A stretch of DNA of 64,000 nucleotides from Rhizocola hellebori (GCF_016862955.1 NZ_BONY01000029.1:55159-119158); one strand, 5' to 3'; counted from the first letter of the stretch, positions 33,848-43,124 are shown. Numbers and translations: made by a program. The notes: generated by a model not told the origin, from the letters alone.

Positions 33848-34636
33848 ATGTACCAGACAATCAAGGTGGAAAAGCACGGCCATGTCGGCTGGCTGATTAA
33901 CAATCGGCCTGAAGCGCTCAATGCGATGAACAACGCCATGCGCGACGAGCTCGCTGAGGCTTGGCTGGAGCTGGATCGCGACCCGGCCGTGCGCGTCATC
34001 GTGCACACCGGCGAGGGGCGGGCCTTCCAGACCGGGGCCGACCTCAAGGAGGTCGCCACCGACGGGGTCGGCATGCAGCGGTACTCAGATGACATGCTTG
34101 CTCTTGATTTGCATTTCACCTCCTGGCACCAGCACGTGGCCAAGCCGGTCATCACTGCCGTCAACGGTTTGTGCGCGGGCGGCGGGCTGCATTTCGTCGC
34201 CGACGCCGACATCGTCATCGCTTCCTCCGACGCGACCTTCTTCGACCCGCACGTCAGCGTCGGCCAGGTCACCGCGATCGAGGCGATCGGGCTGGCCAAA
34301 AAGCTGCCGTTCGAAGCGGTCATGCGGATGGCCCTGGTTGGCGCGCACGAGCGGATGACCGCGCAGCGCGCCTACGAGCTGGGCATGATCAGCCAGATCG
34401 TCGACCCGCCGGCGAAGCTGCGCGAGGCGGCACAGGAGCTGGCCGAGAAGGTCGCCCGCAACTCACCTGCCGCGATGGCCGCCACCAAGAAGGCGCTGTG
34501 GGCGGCGCTGGAACTCGGCCTCACCGACGCCTGCAAGGTCGGCGCCCAGCATCTGGTCGGGATGTGGGGACACCCGGACCAGACCGAGGGCCCACTCGCC
34601 TTCGTCGAAAAGCGCGAACCCCTCTGGAAGGATTGA
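33848..34636 (+). CDS. Crotonase-fold protein lacking both hydratase glutamates
   Basis: The 262-residue crotonase is complete, ending in FVEKREPLWKD, a common family ending. It has FQTGADLKEVA (oxyanion region), CAGGGLHFVADAD and DPHVSVGQVTAIEA. The two hydratase glutamate positions are occupied by His in both motifs, as in the paralogue at 29314. The pair probably defines a distinct crotonase subfamily of unknown reaction. GAGAGGGG lies nine bases before the ATG. It sits between the acyl-CoA dehydrogenase and FabG-like genes in one operon. Confidence 0.85.
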   Translation: MYQTIKVEKHGHVGWLINNRPEALNAMNNAMRDELAEAWLELDRDPAVRVIVHTGEGRAFQTGADLKEVATDGVGMQRYSDDMLALDLHFTSWHQHVAKPVITAVNGLCAGGGLHFVADADIVIASSDATFFDPHVSVGQVTAIEAIGLAKKLPFEAVMRMALVGAHERMTAQRAYELGMISQIVDPPAKLREAAQELAEKVARNSPAAMAATKKALWAALELGLTDACKVGAQHLVGMWGHPDQTEGPLAFVEKREPLWKD

Positions 34637-34643
34637 CGCCATC

Positions 34644-35393
34644 ATGAGAAGCACACTTGTGGAAGGAAGAACCGCGATTGTCACCGGTGCCGCGCAAGGC
34701 ATCGGGCTCGCCATCGCCACCCTTCTCGCCGAGCACGGCGCTTCGGTGGTCATCAGCGACATCAACATCGACGCCGCCACCCAGTCCGCGGAATCCTTGC
34801 GGAGCAAGGGTTATCACGCCATCGCGGTCGCCTGTGACGTCACCGACGAACAGGCGGTGGAGTCGCTTGCCGACACCTGCCAACGCGAATTCGGCTCGGT
34901 CGACATCATGGTGAACAACGCGGGAATCACCCGCGATGCCACGATGACGAAAATGACCCTCGCGGATTTCCGCACAGTTCTCGACGTCCACCTCACCGGA
35001 GCCTGGCTCGGCACCCGCGCCGCGGGCCGCGTGATGCGTGAGCAACGCCGCGGCGCCATCGTGAACATCTCCTCGATTTCAGGAAAGGTCGGCAACTTCG
35101 GCCAGACCAACTACAGCGCGGCCAAAGCCGGGATGGTGGGTCTCACCAAGGCCTCGGCCAAAGAGCTTGCCAAATATGGCGTGCGGGTCAACGCGATCCA
35201 GCCCGGCCTCATTCGCACCGCGATGACCGCCGCGATGCCGCCGGAAGTGCTGGCGCAGAAGATGGCCGAGATCCCGCTCGGCCGGATAGGCGAGCCTGAG
35301 GACATCGCCCGCGCTGCGCTGTTTCTCGCCTCCGACCTTTCCGGATACATCACCGGCACTGTTACCGAGGTGACCGGCGGCCGCCATATGTGA
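34644..35393 (+). CDS. FabG-like 3-oxoacyl / 3-hydroxyacyl-CoA dehydrogenase (SDR)
   Basis: The 249-residue classical SDR has TGAAQGIG, NNAGITRDATM, the Ser in NISSISGKVGN, and YSAAK, so the catalytic triad is intact. It is close in layout to FabG. In this operon, after a MaoC-like hydratase and before a thiolase elsewhere, it most simply oxidises a 3-hydroxyacyl-CoA. It is the last gene of the five-gene rightward operon starting at 30253. The following 102 bases to 35495 hold no gene. Confidence 0.88.
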   Translation: MRSTLVEGRTAIVTGAAQGIGLAIATLLAEHGASVVISDINIDAATQSAESLRSKGYHAIAVACDVTDEQAVESLADTCQREFGSVDIMVNNAGITRDATMTKMTLADFRTVLDVHLTGAWLGTRAAGRVMREQRRGAIVNISSISGKVGNFGQTNYSAAKAGMVGLTKASAKELAKYGVRVNAIQPGLIRTAMTAAMPPEVLAQKMAEIPLGRIGEPEDIARAALFLASDLSGYITGTVTEVTGGRHM

Positions 35394-35495
35394 CTGCGCG
35401 TCACGGATCCAGTCATCATCCAGTATCAATCCAGCTGTCATCTGTACGGTCGGCGCGTCCGGGACTCTGCCCGCCGATCGAGAGGTGTGACTATT

Positions 35496-36371
35496 GTGCT
35501 GAGAAGGAGCTGGCTTCGAGCCACTGCCCCGGTGACCGCATTTGTTTTGATGGCGGGCGCCCTGGTCGGGATGTCTAGTCCCGCGCAGGCCGCGGCCACG
35601 CCCATCGTCTCTCAATCCACCGCGATGAATTTCCGGCTGGCGACCACCGAACAGGTCCTGGCGATGGCCGCCGAGGGCAACGGAAAGCTGGTGACCCTCG
35701 GCTCGAAGGCGGCCGAGGGCAAAGGCGTCAGCGGCGGCGTGACGATCCAGGTCACGTGTTATCTGGACATGACCCTTCCGCACGGGGGAGGCTCCGCGGA
35801 CGCCGACATCCTCGTCGACGGCTGGTTCACCTGCGACGATTACATTCACCTCGGTGTGCTGACGGTGGAGCTCTACCGTGGCGCGGACCGGGTCGCGAAC
35901 ACCACCGCGACCTACCCCTACGTGTACGGGATCTTCGCCACCGCAGGCGTGACGACCTGCACCGAAGGTTGGTACGTAGGGATTGTGGGCGCGACCGTCG
36001 CCCGCTATGACCTGACCCCGCCCTCGGACACGCTGAGCATTGTCAGTTACCCGGTCTACATCGGTTGCGGCCCGCCTCCCCCGCCGCCGACCGGGCCGCT
36101 TGTCGTGAACAACCCGGGCAACCGGCAGTCGATCGAGGGTAGCCCCGCATCGGTGCAGATGACCGCGACCGGCGGGACCAAGCCTTACACCTGGTCCGCC
36201 ACCGGCTTGCCCACCGGACTGTCGATCAACTCCAGCACCGGTCTGATCAGTGGCACCACCAGCCGCATCGGCGGTTTCGCGATCACGGTCACGGCGACCG
36301 ACGCGGCCGGGCGAACAGCCAGCACCCAGTTCACCTGGGCGGTCAAACGCGACGGTTGCGCGCACTGCTAG
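35496..36371 (+). CDS. Secreted protein with Ig-like (He_PIG-type) domain
   Basis: The 291-residue protein has a Sec signal peptide ending PAQA-A (about residue 30), an N-terminal domain of unknown type with four cysteines (VTCY, FTCDD, TTCTEGW, IGCGPPP), a proline linker PPPPPPTGP, and a C-terminal He_PIG/putative-Ig domain with GTKPYTWSATGLPTGLSINSSTGLISG. The GTG at 35496 is preferred, with GAGAGG ten bases upstream, over one nine bases earlier. Such domains bind surfaces or carbohydrates. It is probably outside the CoA island. Confidence 0.75.
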   Translation: MLRRSWLRATAPVTAFVLMAGALVGMSSPAQAAATPIVSQSTAMNFRLATTEQVLAMAAEGNGKLVTLGSKAAEGKGVSGGVTIQVTCYLDMTLPHGGGSADADILVDGWFTCDDYIHLGVLTVELYRGADRVANTTATYPYVYGIFATAGVTTCTEGWYVGIVGATVARYDLTPPSDTLSIVSYPVYIGCGPPPPPPTGPLVVNNPGNRQSIEGSPASVQMTATGGTKPYTWSATGLPTGLSINSSTGLISGTTSRIGGFAITVTATDAAGRTASTQFTWAVKRDGCAHC

Positions 36372-36379
36372 GCAGCCGA

Positions 36380-36411
36380 GATGGCCGGGAGTGCCCGAAC
36401 TCCCGGCCATC
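36380..36411. terminator. Strong bidirectional hairpin terminator
   Basis: The perfect 13-base arms GATGGCCGGGAGT (36380-36392) and ACTCCCGGCCATC (36399-36411) enclose a six-base loop. The hairpin lies between the convergent ends of the secreted Ig-like protein and the protease. There is no T-run. Confidence 0.8.
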
Positions 36412-36426
36412 CATCGGGTTAAAGCC

Positions 36427-37698
36427 TTACATGAGCGTGGCGCCGTACCACTGCAGCGATCCGATGTGGATGTCGAACAGTGGTCGCCGGACAGGTGCGT
36501 ACCAGACCCGCCACGAGCCGGTCGCCCAGCCGGTGTTCGTCCAGCACGGGGTGTCGAGCACGCCTGCGGTGATGGTGCCGCGCGCCACCGCGCCCCACTG
36601 GAGGAACGGCCACCTGATCACGAGGCCGTAGTTGTAAACGGGCCCGCCGCTGTCGCCGGGGGCGGCGATGCAGTTGCCCACGAACGGCCCGGCCGGGACC
36701 TTCTCGGCCCGGGTCAGCGGCGCGATGCCCAGCACGCTGGTGTTGACGGCGACCACCCGGATGTTGCAGTGTTCACCGCTGCGTGCGCCGCCGGTGCAGA
36801 TCCAGTTGCCGACGTAGTCGGGCGTGGAGCCGATCACCTTGGCGCTGGTAGAGCTGTTCCACGGGCCGGTGTAGATGCGCCCGGCGAAGGTGCGACCCTG
36901 CGGCCGGTTGATGAGCAGATGGTCACGTGCGTTGATGTCACCGATGACAGTCGTGTTGGGCTGGGTGGCGTTGCCGATGCGCACCACATTGGACACCGGG
37001 ATCGCGGGTGGCCCGTCGGCGCAGTGCGCGGCGGAGAGCATCCGCGGCTGGCCCCCGGCGATGACGCTGAATCCGGTGGAGCATGAGGTGCCCCAGCTGA
37101 GGTTGCTCCAGCGCGCGCCGCCCCAGTAGGGCGAGATGTCGTTCTGCCGGTCGAACAACAGCTCTGGGCTTCGGTCGACGTTGACACTCACCCGCAGCCG
37201 CGCCTCACGCCGGACGGCTTCGGCGTCGGCGTCATTGCCGACAGTCACCGTCACGCCGGAGCCGTCGGCATTGGGCGACGCCTCGCCGACGCGCTTGTCC
37301 GCGCCCAGCCGGGTGACCTCGTCGTTCAGCTCGGCCTGGCTGTAGGCGGCCGAACCGAACTCCACCGGGACCCCGCTCTCGGCGGCCCGCTGCTTGACAT
37401 CGGCAGGTATCTCGCCCTTCCAGAAGACTTGCAGCGCGCGCTTCTCCGGCGCGGCGACCAGGCCGCTGAATCCTTCGGAACGCTCCGACAGGATGTAGTC
37501 GGCCGCGCTGTTCAAGCGGTCCTGCGTGTCGGTGAGTTCTTCCCAGGACCGGAATCCGGCGGGCGGGGTTTCGCTGGGGGCGGAGTCTTGGTCCTGCTTG
37601 GGTTCTTCCGCCGCATAGGCCGGGGCGGCAAACATCCCCGCGAGGAGGATCGCGACGCCGAGGAAAGCCTGGGCGTGGCGGCGATATCTAGGGTTCAT
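36427..37698 (-). CDS. Secreted chymotrypsin-family (S1) serine protease
   Basis: The 423-residue preproprotein has a signal peptide ending AAPAYA (about residue 25) and a long propeptide. The protease domain has the catalytic His in MLSAAHCAD, a likely Asp in INARDHLLI, and Ser in APGDSGGPVY. Several cysteines suggest disulfides. It is exported and presumably activated by propeptide removal. The ATG at 37698 is chosen because it begins the signal peptide; an in-frame ATG at 37707 is possible. The final residues follow the strong shared terminator. Confidence 0.82.
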   Translation of the reverse strand: MNPRYRRHAQAFLGVAILLAGMFAAPAYAAEEPKQDQDSAPSETPPAGFRSWEELTDTQDRLNSAADYILSERSEGFSGLVAAPEKRALQVFWKGEIPADVKQRAAESGVPVEFGSAAYSQAELNDEVTRLGADKRVGEASPNADGSGVTVTVGNDADAEAVRREARLRVSVNVDRSPELLFDRQNDISPYWGGARWSNLSWGTSCSTGFSVIAGGQPRMLSAAHCADGPPAIPVSNVVRIGNATQPNTTVIGDINARDHLLINRPQGRTFAGRIYTGPWNSSTSAKVIGSTPDYVGNWICTGGARSGEHCNIRVVAVNTSVLGIAPLTRAEKVPAGPFVGNCIAAPGDSGGPVYNYGLVIRWPFLQWGAVARGTITAGVLDTPCWTNTGWATGSWRVWYAPVRRPLFDIHIGSLQWYGATLM

Positions 37699-37903
37699 GG
37701 AGGCCATCGTGGGGAATTCGGCAGCGCCAGACGGCAAAACTTGAATCGTATTGAACGCCGCTGTGCACCCGTGAACGCCGCAACGGCAGTGCGGCATCCG
37801 GAACGGCCACCTCCGCAACGACCGCACGCATCGTTATATTCACTGGCATCCGCACCTTGTCGGTGCGGGAAGCTTGTGGCGATGTTGTAAAGGATGCTGG
37901 AAA

Positions 37904-38856
37904 TCACGCCAGGGGTGCGAGACGCCGGATCGCGCGGATCGGGAACGTGGGCCGCGCCGGGTGCCAGACGTCGCTGTCGCCGAAGGACCACGCATAGATC
38001 GGGTTACCTTCGCGAATGCATTCGAGGAGGGCCGGCTCGCCCAGTTGCGCGGCCGACCACTCGTAGGTTGTTGCAGCCGCGGTGCGATGAGTCCGTAGTC
38101 CAGCGCTTGGCCGACGTTGCGCTCGGCCGCCAGGTAACCCGCCACGTCGTCCCAGAGCGGGTACCGGTCGGGAAGGACCCGGGAAAGGGAGAGGAAGATC
38201 CCGGTCATCCCGAGCCGGGGGTCGCCGAGGAGGGGACCCATCCAGCCGAGCCGGCCGAGTGCCAGGCGCGGCTCCGCGACCAGGGCATGGGCGTAGAGCA
38301 CCCGCAGCAGCACCACGTTGAGGAAGAACCGCTCCGGACGGCTCTCGCCCGCCGCGAGCTCGCGATTCGCGAGGTAGGACGACACGATGCTGGCATTGTG
38401 CGCCCTGTACCAGGTGCGGGCCGTCGGATGGGAAACGAAGGACATCCACAGCCTGACCGCGGGTGACGACGGCGTTCCGCCCAGGCCGCCACTTCGGGCG
38501 ACGGCCTCGCAGCCGTCGCGCAGCAGCCGCTCGTTGACCGCCCGCCACCACGGGCTTCCCGGCGGCGCGGCGGTCAGCGGCGCGAGCACGCCGCGGCCGA
38601 GCTGCCAGCGCATGAACGACAGGGCCGCCCGGCGAAATGGCAGGTGTTGCGGCGCATGACCGTTCGGGCCGCGGTAGGTCCGGGCCGTCAGCGCAAGACG
38701 GGCCGCCGGATCGTCGCGCACGGCTTCGACCTGGCCAAGTGCCCAAGCTGCGGCGGAGGGTGCGGATGCCACGCCTCCATGGTCGGGCAGAGCGCCGGAT
38801 GTGTCCGCCGAAGCCGGGGAATGACTCAGAGCGCCGCCGGGACGCTGGGTAACCAT
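37904..38856 (-). pseudogene. Frameshifted gene of unknown family
   Basis: Coding begins at ATG 38856 after GGAGGG and continues in one frame to about 38070 (RFFLNVVLLRVLYAHALV, WMGPLLGDPRLGMTG, SRVLPDRYPLWDDVAGYL). Then the plausible protein switches frame: the other frame from about 38065 to 37904 reads YEWSAAQLGEPALLE and IYAWSFGDSDVWHPARP. One base appears to be missing near 38064-38075. The original frame instead runs on to 37840 with a low-quality basic tail. It may be a real mutation or a sequence error. I do not recognise the family. Confidence 0.6.
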
Positions 38857-38906
38857 TACGCCACCCTCCGATATGGGCGGACCTCAGCGCTGCGAAAGGA
38901 AGGCCA

Positions 38907-38936
38907 TTGACGTTTGATACGTTTCAGTCCTAGGGT
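38907..38936 (+). promoter_or_regulatory. Promoter with LacI-type operator for the rhamnogalacturonan operon
   Basis: TTGACG (38907-38912) and TAGGGT (38931-38936) are 18 bases apart. TGATACGTTTCA (38915-38926) in the spacer differs by one base from the symmetric LacI-family operator TGAAACGTTTCA. A bound repressor would block the promoter. No LacI gene is in the window. Confidence 0.55.
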
Positions 38937-38990
38937 CGCCTCACGGTTCAAAACCTGGCGGAAACGCGGGCGACACAGGAAGGCGCGGGC

Positions 38991-39695
38991 ATGGCGGGGA
39001 TTGACGTGATCCAAGACCGGCGCGGTCCGGCCTGGGCCAGCCACCTTCACCCGGTGTTTTCCACGATCGCCTGGTGCGCTGCGCTTAACGCCATGTGGCT
39101 GGCGTTCACCCTGCTGGGCGGTGTCGTGTTGGGCGCCGGTCCGGCCACGGTGGCCGCCTGCATCGTGGCCCGCCGTCACCTGCGGGGTGAAACGATTCGC
39201 TGGCGCGATTTCGCGGCCGTGTGGCGCAAGGAGTTCTGGCGCGGCACGATCGTGGTCGCGCCGGTCGCCGCGGTGGTGATCCTTCTATATTCCAACTATG
39301 TTTACTTTTCCGCCCTGGGGCCGGCGGCCGGCGGGGCGCGGCTGGTGACATTGGCCGCCCTGATGCTCGCGATCGGGGCCGGATCGTATGTCGCGCCGAT
39401 GTACGCGCACTACGACCTACCACTGCATCGGTATGCGCCCAAGGCTTTGCGCTTCGCCCTGGGCCGCCCGGCATCCACTTTCATCCTTGTCTTCAGCTTC
39501 GCCGTGTGCGCCGTCATCACCGCGCTGATGCCGGTGCTGCTGGCGGTCATCTCCATCGGCCTCTGGTGGCAGGCAAGCACCTACCTGTGCGTGCGCTTCT
39601 TCCAGGAGAACGAGGATCGGCTGGCTCGGCGGGCCGATCCGGAAAGCGCTGTCCCGATGACCTCCCTGCCGGTCGAGCCGTTACGGATCCGCTGA
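38991..39695 (+). CDS. YesL-like (DUF624) membrane protein
   Basis: The 234-residue protein has about five hydrophobic segments and the DUF624 pattern near residues 40-75 (GAGPATVAACIVARRHLRGE, WRDFAAVWRKEFWRGT). YesL-family proteins accompany LplA/LplB-type sugar importers and rhamnogalacturonan genes in many Gram-positive bacteria; their exact role is unclear. It is the first gene after the LacI-type promoter. GGAAGG lies upstream of the ATG. It is transcribed together with the binding protein that follows 68 bases later. Confidence 0.75.
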   Translation: MAGIDVIQDRRGPAWASHLHPVFSTIAWCAALNAMWLAFTLLGGVVLGAGPATVAACIVARRHLRGETIRWRDFAAVWRKEFWRGTIVVAPVAAVVILLYSNYVYFSALGPAAGGARLVTLAALMLAIGAGSYVAPMYAHYDLPLHRYAPKALRFALGRPASTFILVFSFAVCAVITALMPVLLAVISIGLWWQASTYLCVRFFQENEDRLARRADPESAVPMTSLPVEPLRIR

Positions 39696-39763
39696 GCAGG
39701 CTGCGGAGTCGCGATCGGCGAACGACCTCCCTACCAAAGCAAGAGGGGATTGGTACCAAGATA

Positions 39764-41314
39764 ATGAAACCTTTCAAGAACTTGTCGGCTGTCTTCACCA
39801 CATTGGCCCTGACATTGCCGTTGGCGCTGGTGAGCTGCGGCGAGGACGAGAAGACCGATGCGGCCGACCTCGCCACGCTCACCATCATGGCTCCATTGCT
39901 CAGCGGCGATGCCGCGGCTCCAGCGGTCGACGGCGAGATGCACAAAGCGGTAGAAGCGCTGAGCGGTAAGAAACTAGAGATTACGTGGGTACCCAACTCG
40001 AACTACGGCGACCGGATGAACGTCACCCTGGCCTCGGACAAGCTGCCCGAAGTCATGGTGGTGCAGGGCAAGCTGCCCGCTTTCGTGCAGTCGGCGCAGG
40101 CGGGAGCGTTCTGGGACCTCACCGGGAAGCTCGACGCCTACCCGAACCTGAAGGCGGAGAACAAACAGGTCGAGCTGAACTCCTCGATCAACGGCCAGGT
40201 CTTCGGCGTCTACCGGCGGCGCGACCCGATGCGCGCCGCTGTCCTGGTGCGCAAGGACTGGCTCACCAAGCTCGGCCTGAGCATGCCCGAGACCGTCGAC
40301 GACCTGTACAAGGTCGCCAAAGCGTTCACCGAGAACGACCCGGACGGCAACGGCAAGAAGGACACCTATGGCCTGATCGTGCCGAAGTGGCCCGGGGTGT
40401 ACGCGACCGCCAGCCCCTACGACGTCATCGAGACCTGGTTCGGCGCCCCCAACGGCTGGGGCGAACGCAACGGGAAGCTGGTGCCCGGCTTCGACACGCC
40501 AGAGTTCCTTGAGGCCAACCGTTTCGTCAAGAAGATGATCACCGAGGGTCTGGTGAACCCGGACTTCGCCACATTGGACAGTGCCAAGTGGGACACGCCG
40601 TTCTTCACCGGAAAGGGCGGCATCATCATCGATGTCAGCTCACGCGGCGGGGTGCAGCTCAGACTTTTCAAAGAGAAGGACCCGGCCAATTACGGCAGCT
40701 TCGTCGACATGACCGGCAACCTGACCGGCCCGGACGGCAAGAAGCACTCCTACCCGACGGTGGGCTACAACGGTTTCCTGGCCATCTCCAAGCAGAGCGT
40801 GCCGACCGAGACCGAGCTCAAGGACGTGCTGACCGTGCTCAACAAGCTGAGCTCGAAGGAAGGCCAGATCCTGCTCAACAACGGCTTCGAGGGCAAGAAC
40901 TTCACCGTGCAGGAGGGCTACGCGCTGGGCAAGTCGGCCACCGACCCGGCCATCAAGACGGTCACCAATGATGTGATGTCCTTCGCCCAGATCGGCACGG
41001 CTACCAACGGGTACCTGGCCTACATTGCGCTGCCCGCCGGCCAGGCCGAGAAGGAACAGTACGAGAAACGTGTGAAGTTCCACAAGGCCGACGAGGCGAG
41101 CGCGGTGCCCAACCCGGCGCAGGCCATCGTCTCCAAGACCCAGGTGGCCAAGGGCGCGCAGCTGGACCAGATCATCGCCGACGCACGGATCAAGTTCCTG
41201 GCCGGGCAGATCGATGAGGCCGGTCTGAAAGCGGAGATCCAGCGCTGGTATTCGCAAGGCGGTCAACAGATCGTCGATGAGATGAACGAGCAATACGCGA
41301 AGATCAAGAAGTAG
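39764..41314 (+). CDS. LplA-like extracellular sugar-binding lipoprotein
   Basis: The 516-residue protein has a lipoprotein signal ending LALVSC-GED and a type 2 solute-binding body with TWVPNSNYGDRMNVTLASDKLPEVM and DPDGNGKKDTYGL, the usual calcium-like loop of this family. It binds oligosaccharides, probably unsaturated or acetylated rhamnogalacturonan fragments given its neighbours. The ATG at 39764 begins the signal peptide; the frame is open upstream. The permeases follow after 10 bases. Confidence 0.85.
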   Translation: MKPFKNLSAVFTTLALTLPLALVSCGEDEKTDAADLATLTIMAPLLSGDAAAPAVDGEMHKAVEALSGKKLEITWVPNSNYGDRMNVTLASDKLPEVMVVQGKLPAFVQSAQAGAFWDLTGKLDAYPNLKAENKQVELNSSINGQVFGVYRRRDPMRAAVLVRKDWLTKLGLSMPETVDDLYKVAKAFTENDPDGNGKKDTYGLIVPKWPGVYATASPYDVIETWFGAPNGWGERNGKLVPGFDTPEFLEANRFVKKMITEGLVNPDFATLDSAKWDTPFFTGKGGIIIDVSSRGGVQLRLFKEKDPANYGSFVDMTGNLTGPDGKKHSYPTVGYNGFLAISKQSVPTETELKDVLTVLNKLSSKEGQILLNNGFEGKNFTVQEGYALGKSATDPAIKTVTNDVMSFAQIGTATNGYLAYIALPAGQAEKEQYEKRVKFHKADEASAVPNPAQAIVSKTQVAKGAQLDQIIADARIKFLAGQIDEAGLKAEIQRWYSQGGQQIVDEMNEQYAKIKK

Positions 41315-41324
41315 GGGGACGACG

Positions 41325-42236
41325 GTGGGCAAGGTCCGGCTGCGCACTCGCCTGGTCCGGTACAGGTGGCTGTTTGTGCTTCTGCTGCCGGGCCTCGCCT
41401 ACTTCGCCATCTTCAGATACGCGCCGATGTACGGCGTCACCATCGCCTTTCAGGATTACCTCCCGTTTCTCGGCTTCTCCGGCAGCCCGTGGGTGGGCTG
41501 GAAGCATTTCGAGAATCTGTTCTCCAGCCCCGACTTTCCCCGGGTGCTGACCAACACTTTGATTCTGGCTCTGCTCAATGCGGTGTTCGTCTTTCCCGCG
41601 CCGATTGTGGTCGCGTTGCTGCTCAACGAGCTGCGGTTGTCCGTGCTCAAGCGCGCGATCCAATCGGCGATCTACATTCCGCATTTCCTGTCCTGGACCA
41701 TAGTCGCGGCGCTGACCTACCTGCTGTTCGCTTTGGACACCGGCCCGATCACGCAGCTGATGAACGGATTGTTCAACGCGCGCTTCGACTTCCTGGCCGA
41801 CCCGGATTGGTTCCGGCCGCTGGTGATCGCCCAGACCCTGTGGAAGTCGGTGGGCTGGGGCACCATCATCTATCTCGCCGCCCTGGCCGGGGTCGACCCC
41901 AACCTGTACGAGGCGGCCCGCATCGACGGCGCGAACCGCTGGCGGCAGATGTGGCATGTCACCCTGCCGACGATCCGTTCCACCATCGTGGTGATGGCGA
42001 TCCTGTTGGCCGGCAACCTGCTCGACACCGGCTTCGAACAGATCTACCTGCTGACCAATTCGCTGAACCGTTCCGTGGCCGAGGTTTTCGACACCTACGT
42101 CTACTTCCTGGGCATCACCCAGGGCGCCTACAGCTATTCCACCGCGGTCGGCCTCTTCAAAGCGGTGGTGGGCATCATTTTGATCTACGGCGTGAACTGG
42201 CTGGCCCGCCGGTTCCACCACACCGGCTTGTTCTAG
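41325..42236 (+). CDS. Sugar ABC transporter permease, LplB type
   Basis: The 303-residue permease has six hydrophobic segments, an N-terminal MYGVTIAFQDYLPF motif and the ATPase-contact loop EAARIDGANRWRQMWHVTLP. It belongs to the LplB/YteP group for pectin oligosaccharides. The GTG start follows GGGGG. It pairs with the next gene. No ATPase is encoded in this operon, so a shared MsmX/MsiK-type ATPase elsewhere in the genome is needed. Confidence 0.85.
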   Translation: MGKVRLRTRLVRYRWLFVLLLPGLAYFAIFRYAPMYGVTIAFQDYLPFLGFSGSPWVGWKHFENLFSSPDFPRVLTNTLILALLNAVFVFPAPIVVALLLNELRLSVLKRAIQSAIYIPHFLSWTIVAALTYLLFALDTGPITQLMNGLFNARFDFLADPDWFRPLVIAQTLWKSVGWGTIIYLAALAGVDPNLYEAARIDGANRWRQMWHVTLPTIRSTIVVMAILLAGNLLDTGFEQIYLLTNSLNRSVAEVFDTYVYFLGITQGAYSYSTAVGLFKAVVGIILIYGVNWLARRFHHTGLF

Positions 42237-42245
42237 GGGAACGCC

Positions 42246-43124
42246 ATGGCAGTCAACAGAAGCACGCCGGCCGGCCGGGTCTTCGACGCCGTCAACGTCG
42301 TGGTGCTGGTGGCCCTCGCGGTCGTCACGATTTTGCCTTTCATCTACGTGACCGCGGGCTCGTTCGCCAAGGAGTCCGAGCTCGCGGAGCGCTCGTTTTT
42401 CCTGTGGCCGCGCGAGGTCGTCACCGACACCTATCGCTATATCTTCTCCACCGACACGTTTCTGCGCAGCCTGATCGTGACCATCGCGGTCACCGCTGTC
42501 GGCATGATCATCCAGGTGCTGCTCACCTTCACCATGGCCTACCCGTTGGCCAAACGGCATCTGCCGGGCCGAAACCTGTTGCTGAACCTGGTCATCTTCA
42601 CGATGGTGTTCAGCGGTGGCCTGATCCCCACCTACCTGATCGTGCGTGAGCTTGGCCTGCTCGACACCTATTGGGCGCTGATCCTGCCACTGGCGATCAA
42701 CCCGTTCTACCTGATCATCGTGAAGAATTTCTTCCAGGAATTGCCCGAGGAGCTGCAGGAGGCCGCGCAGATCGACGGCTGCACCGAGCTCGGCGTGTTC
42801 TGGCGCATCGTGCTCCCGTTGTCCAAACCGATTATCGCGACGATGGGTCTGTTCTACGCGGTGGCCATCTGGAACGACTTCATGTCGCCGCTGCTCTACA
42901 TCGACGACTCAACCAAATGGACTTTGCAGATGTTCGTGCGTCAGGTGACTGTCTCCTCCGACATGGCCAACACGCTGGGCCAGATAGATCCGAACTACAT
43001 ACCGCCGGAACAGGGGCTCAAGTTCTCGGTCATCGTCGTCGCCACGGTGCCGATCCTGTTGCTGTATCCGTTCCTGCAGCGGCATTTCGCCAAGGGCATC
43101 CTCATCGGGTCGGTGAAGGGGTGA
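42246..43124 (+). CDS. Sugar ABC transporter permease, LplC/YtcP type
   Basis: The 292-residue permease has six hydrophobic segments and the contact loop EAAQIDGCTELGVFWRIVLPLSKP. The N-terminal region ILPFIYVTAGSFAKESEL is typical of LplC/YtcP-type partners. It forms the channel with the product of the preceding gene. Its stop overlaps the acetylesterase start (GTGA). Confidence 0.87.
   Translation: MAVNRSTPAGRVFDAVNVVVLVALAVVTILPFIYVTAGSFAKESELAERSFFLWPREVVTDTYRYIFSTDTFLRSLIVTIAVTAVGMIIQVLLTFTMAYPLAKRHLPGRNLLLNLVIFTMVFSGGLIPTYLIVRELGLLDTYWALILPLAINPFYLIIVKNFFQELPEELQEAAQIDGCTELGVFWRIVLPLSKPIIATMGLFYAVAIWNDFMSPLLYIDDSTKWTLQMFVRQVTVSSDMANTLGQIDPNYIPPEQGLKFSVIVVATVPILLLYPFLQRHFAKGILIGSVKG

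Noticed and set aside
41304..42560. Long leftward open frame opposite the sugar permeases
   Set aside because: It mirrors the rightward permeases with codon-positions swapped; its protein is charge-rich without motifs, whereas the permeases have membrane segments and EAA loops.
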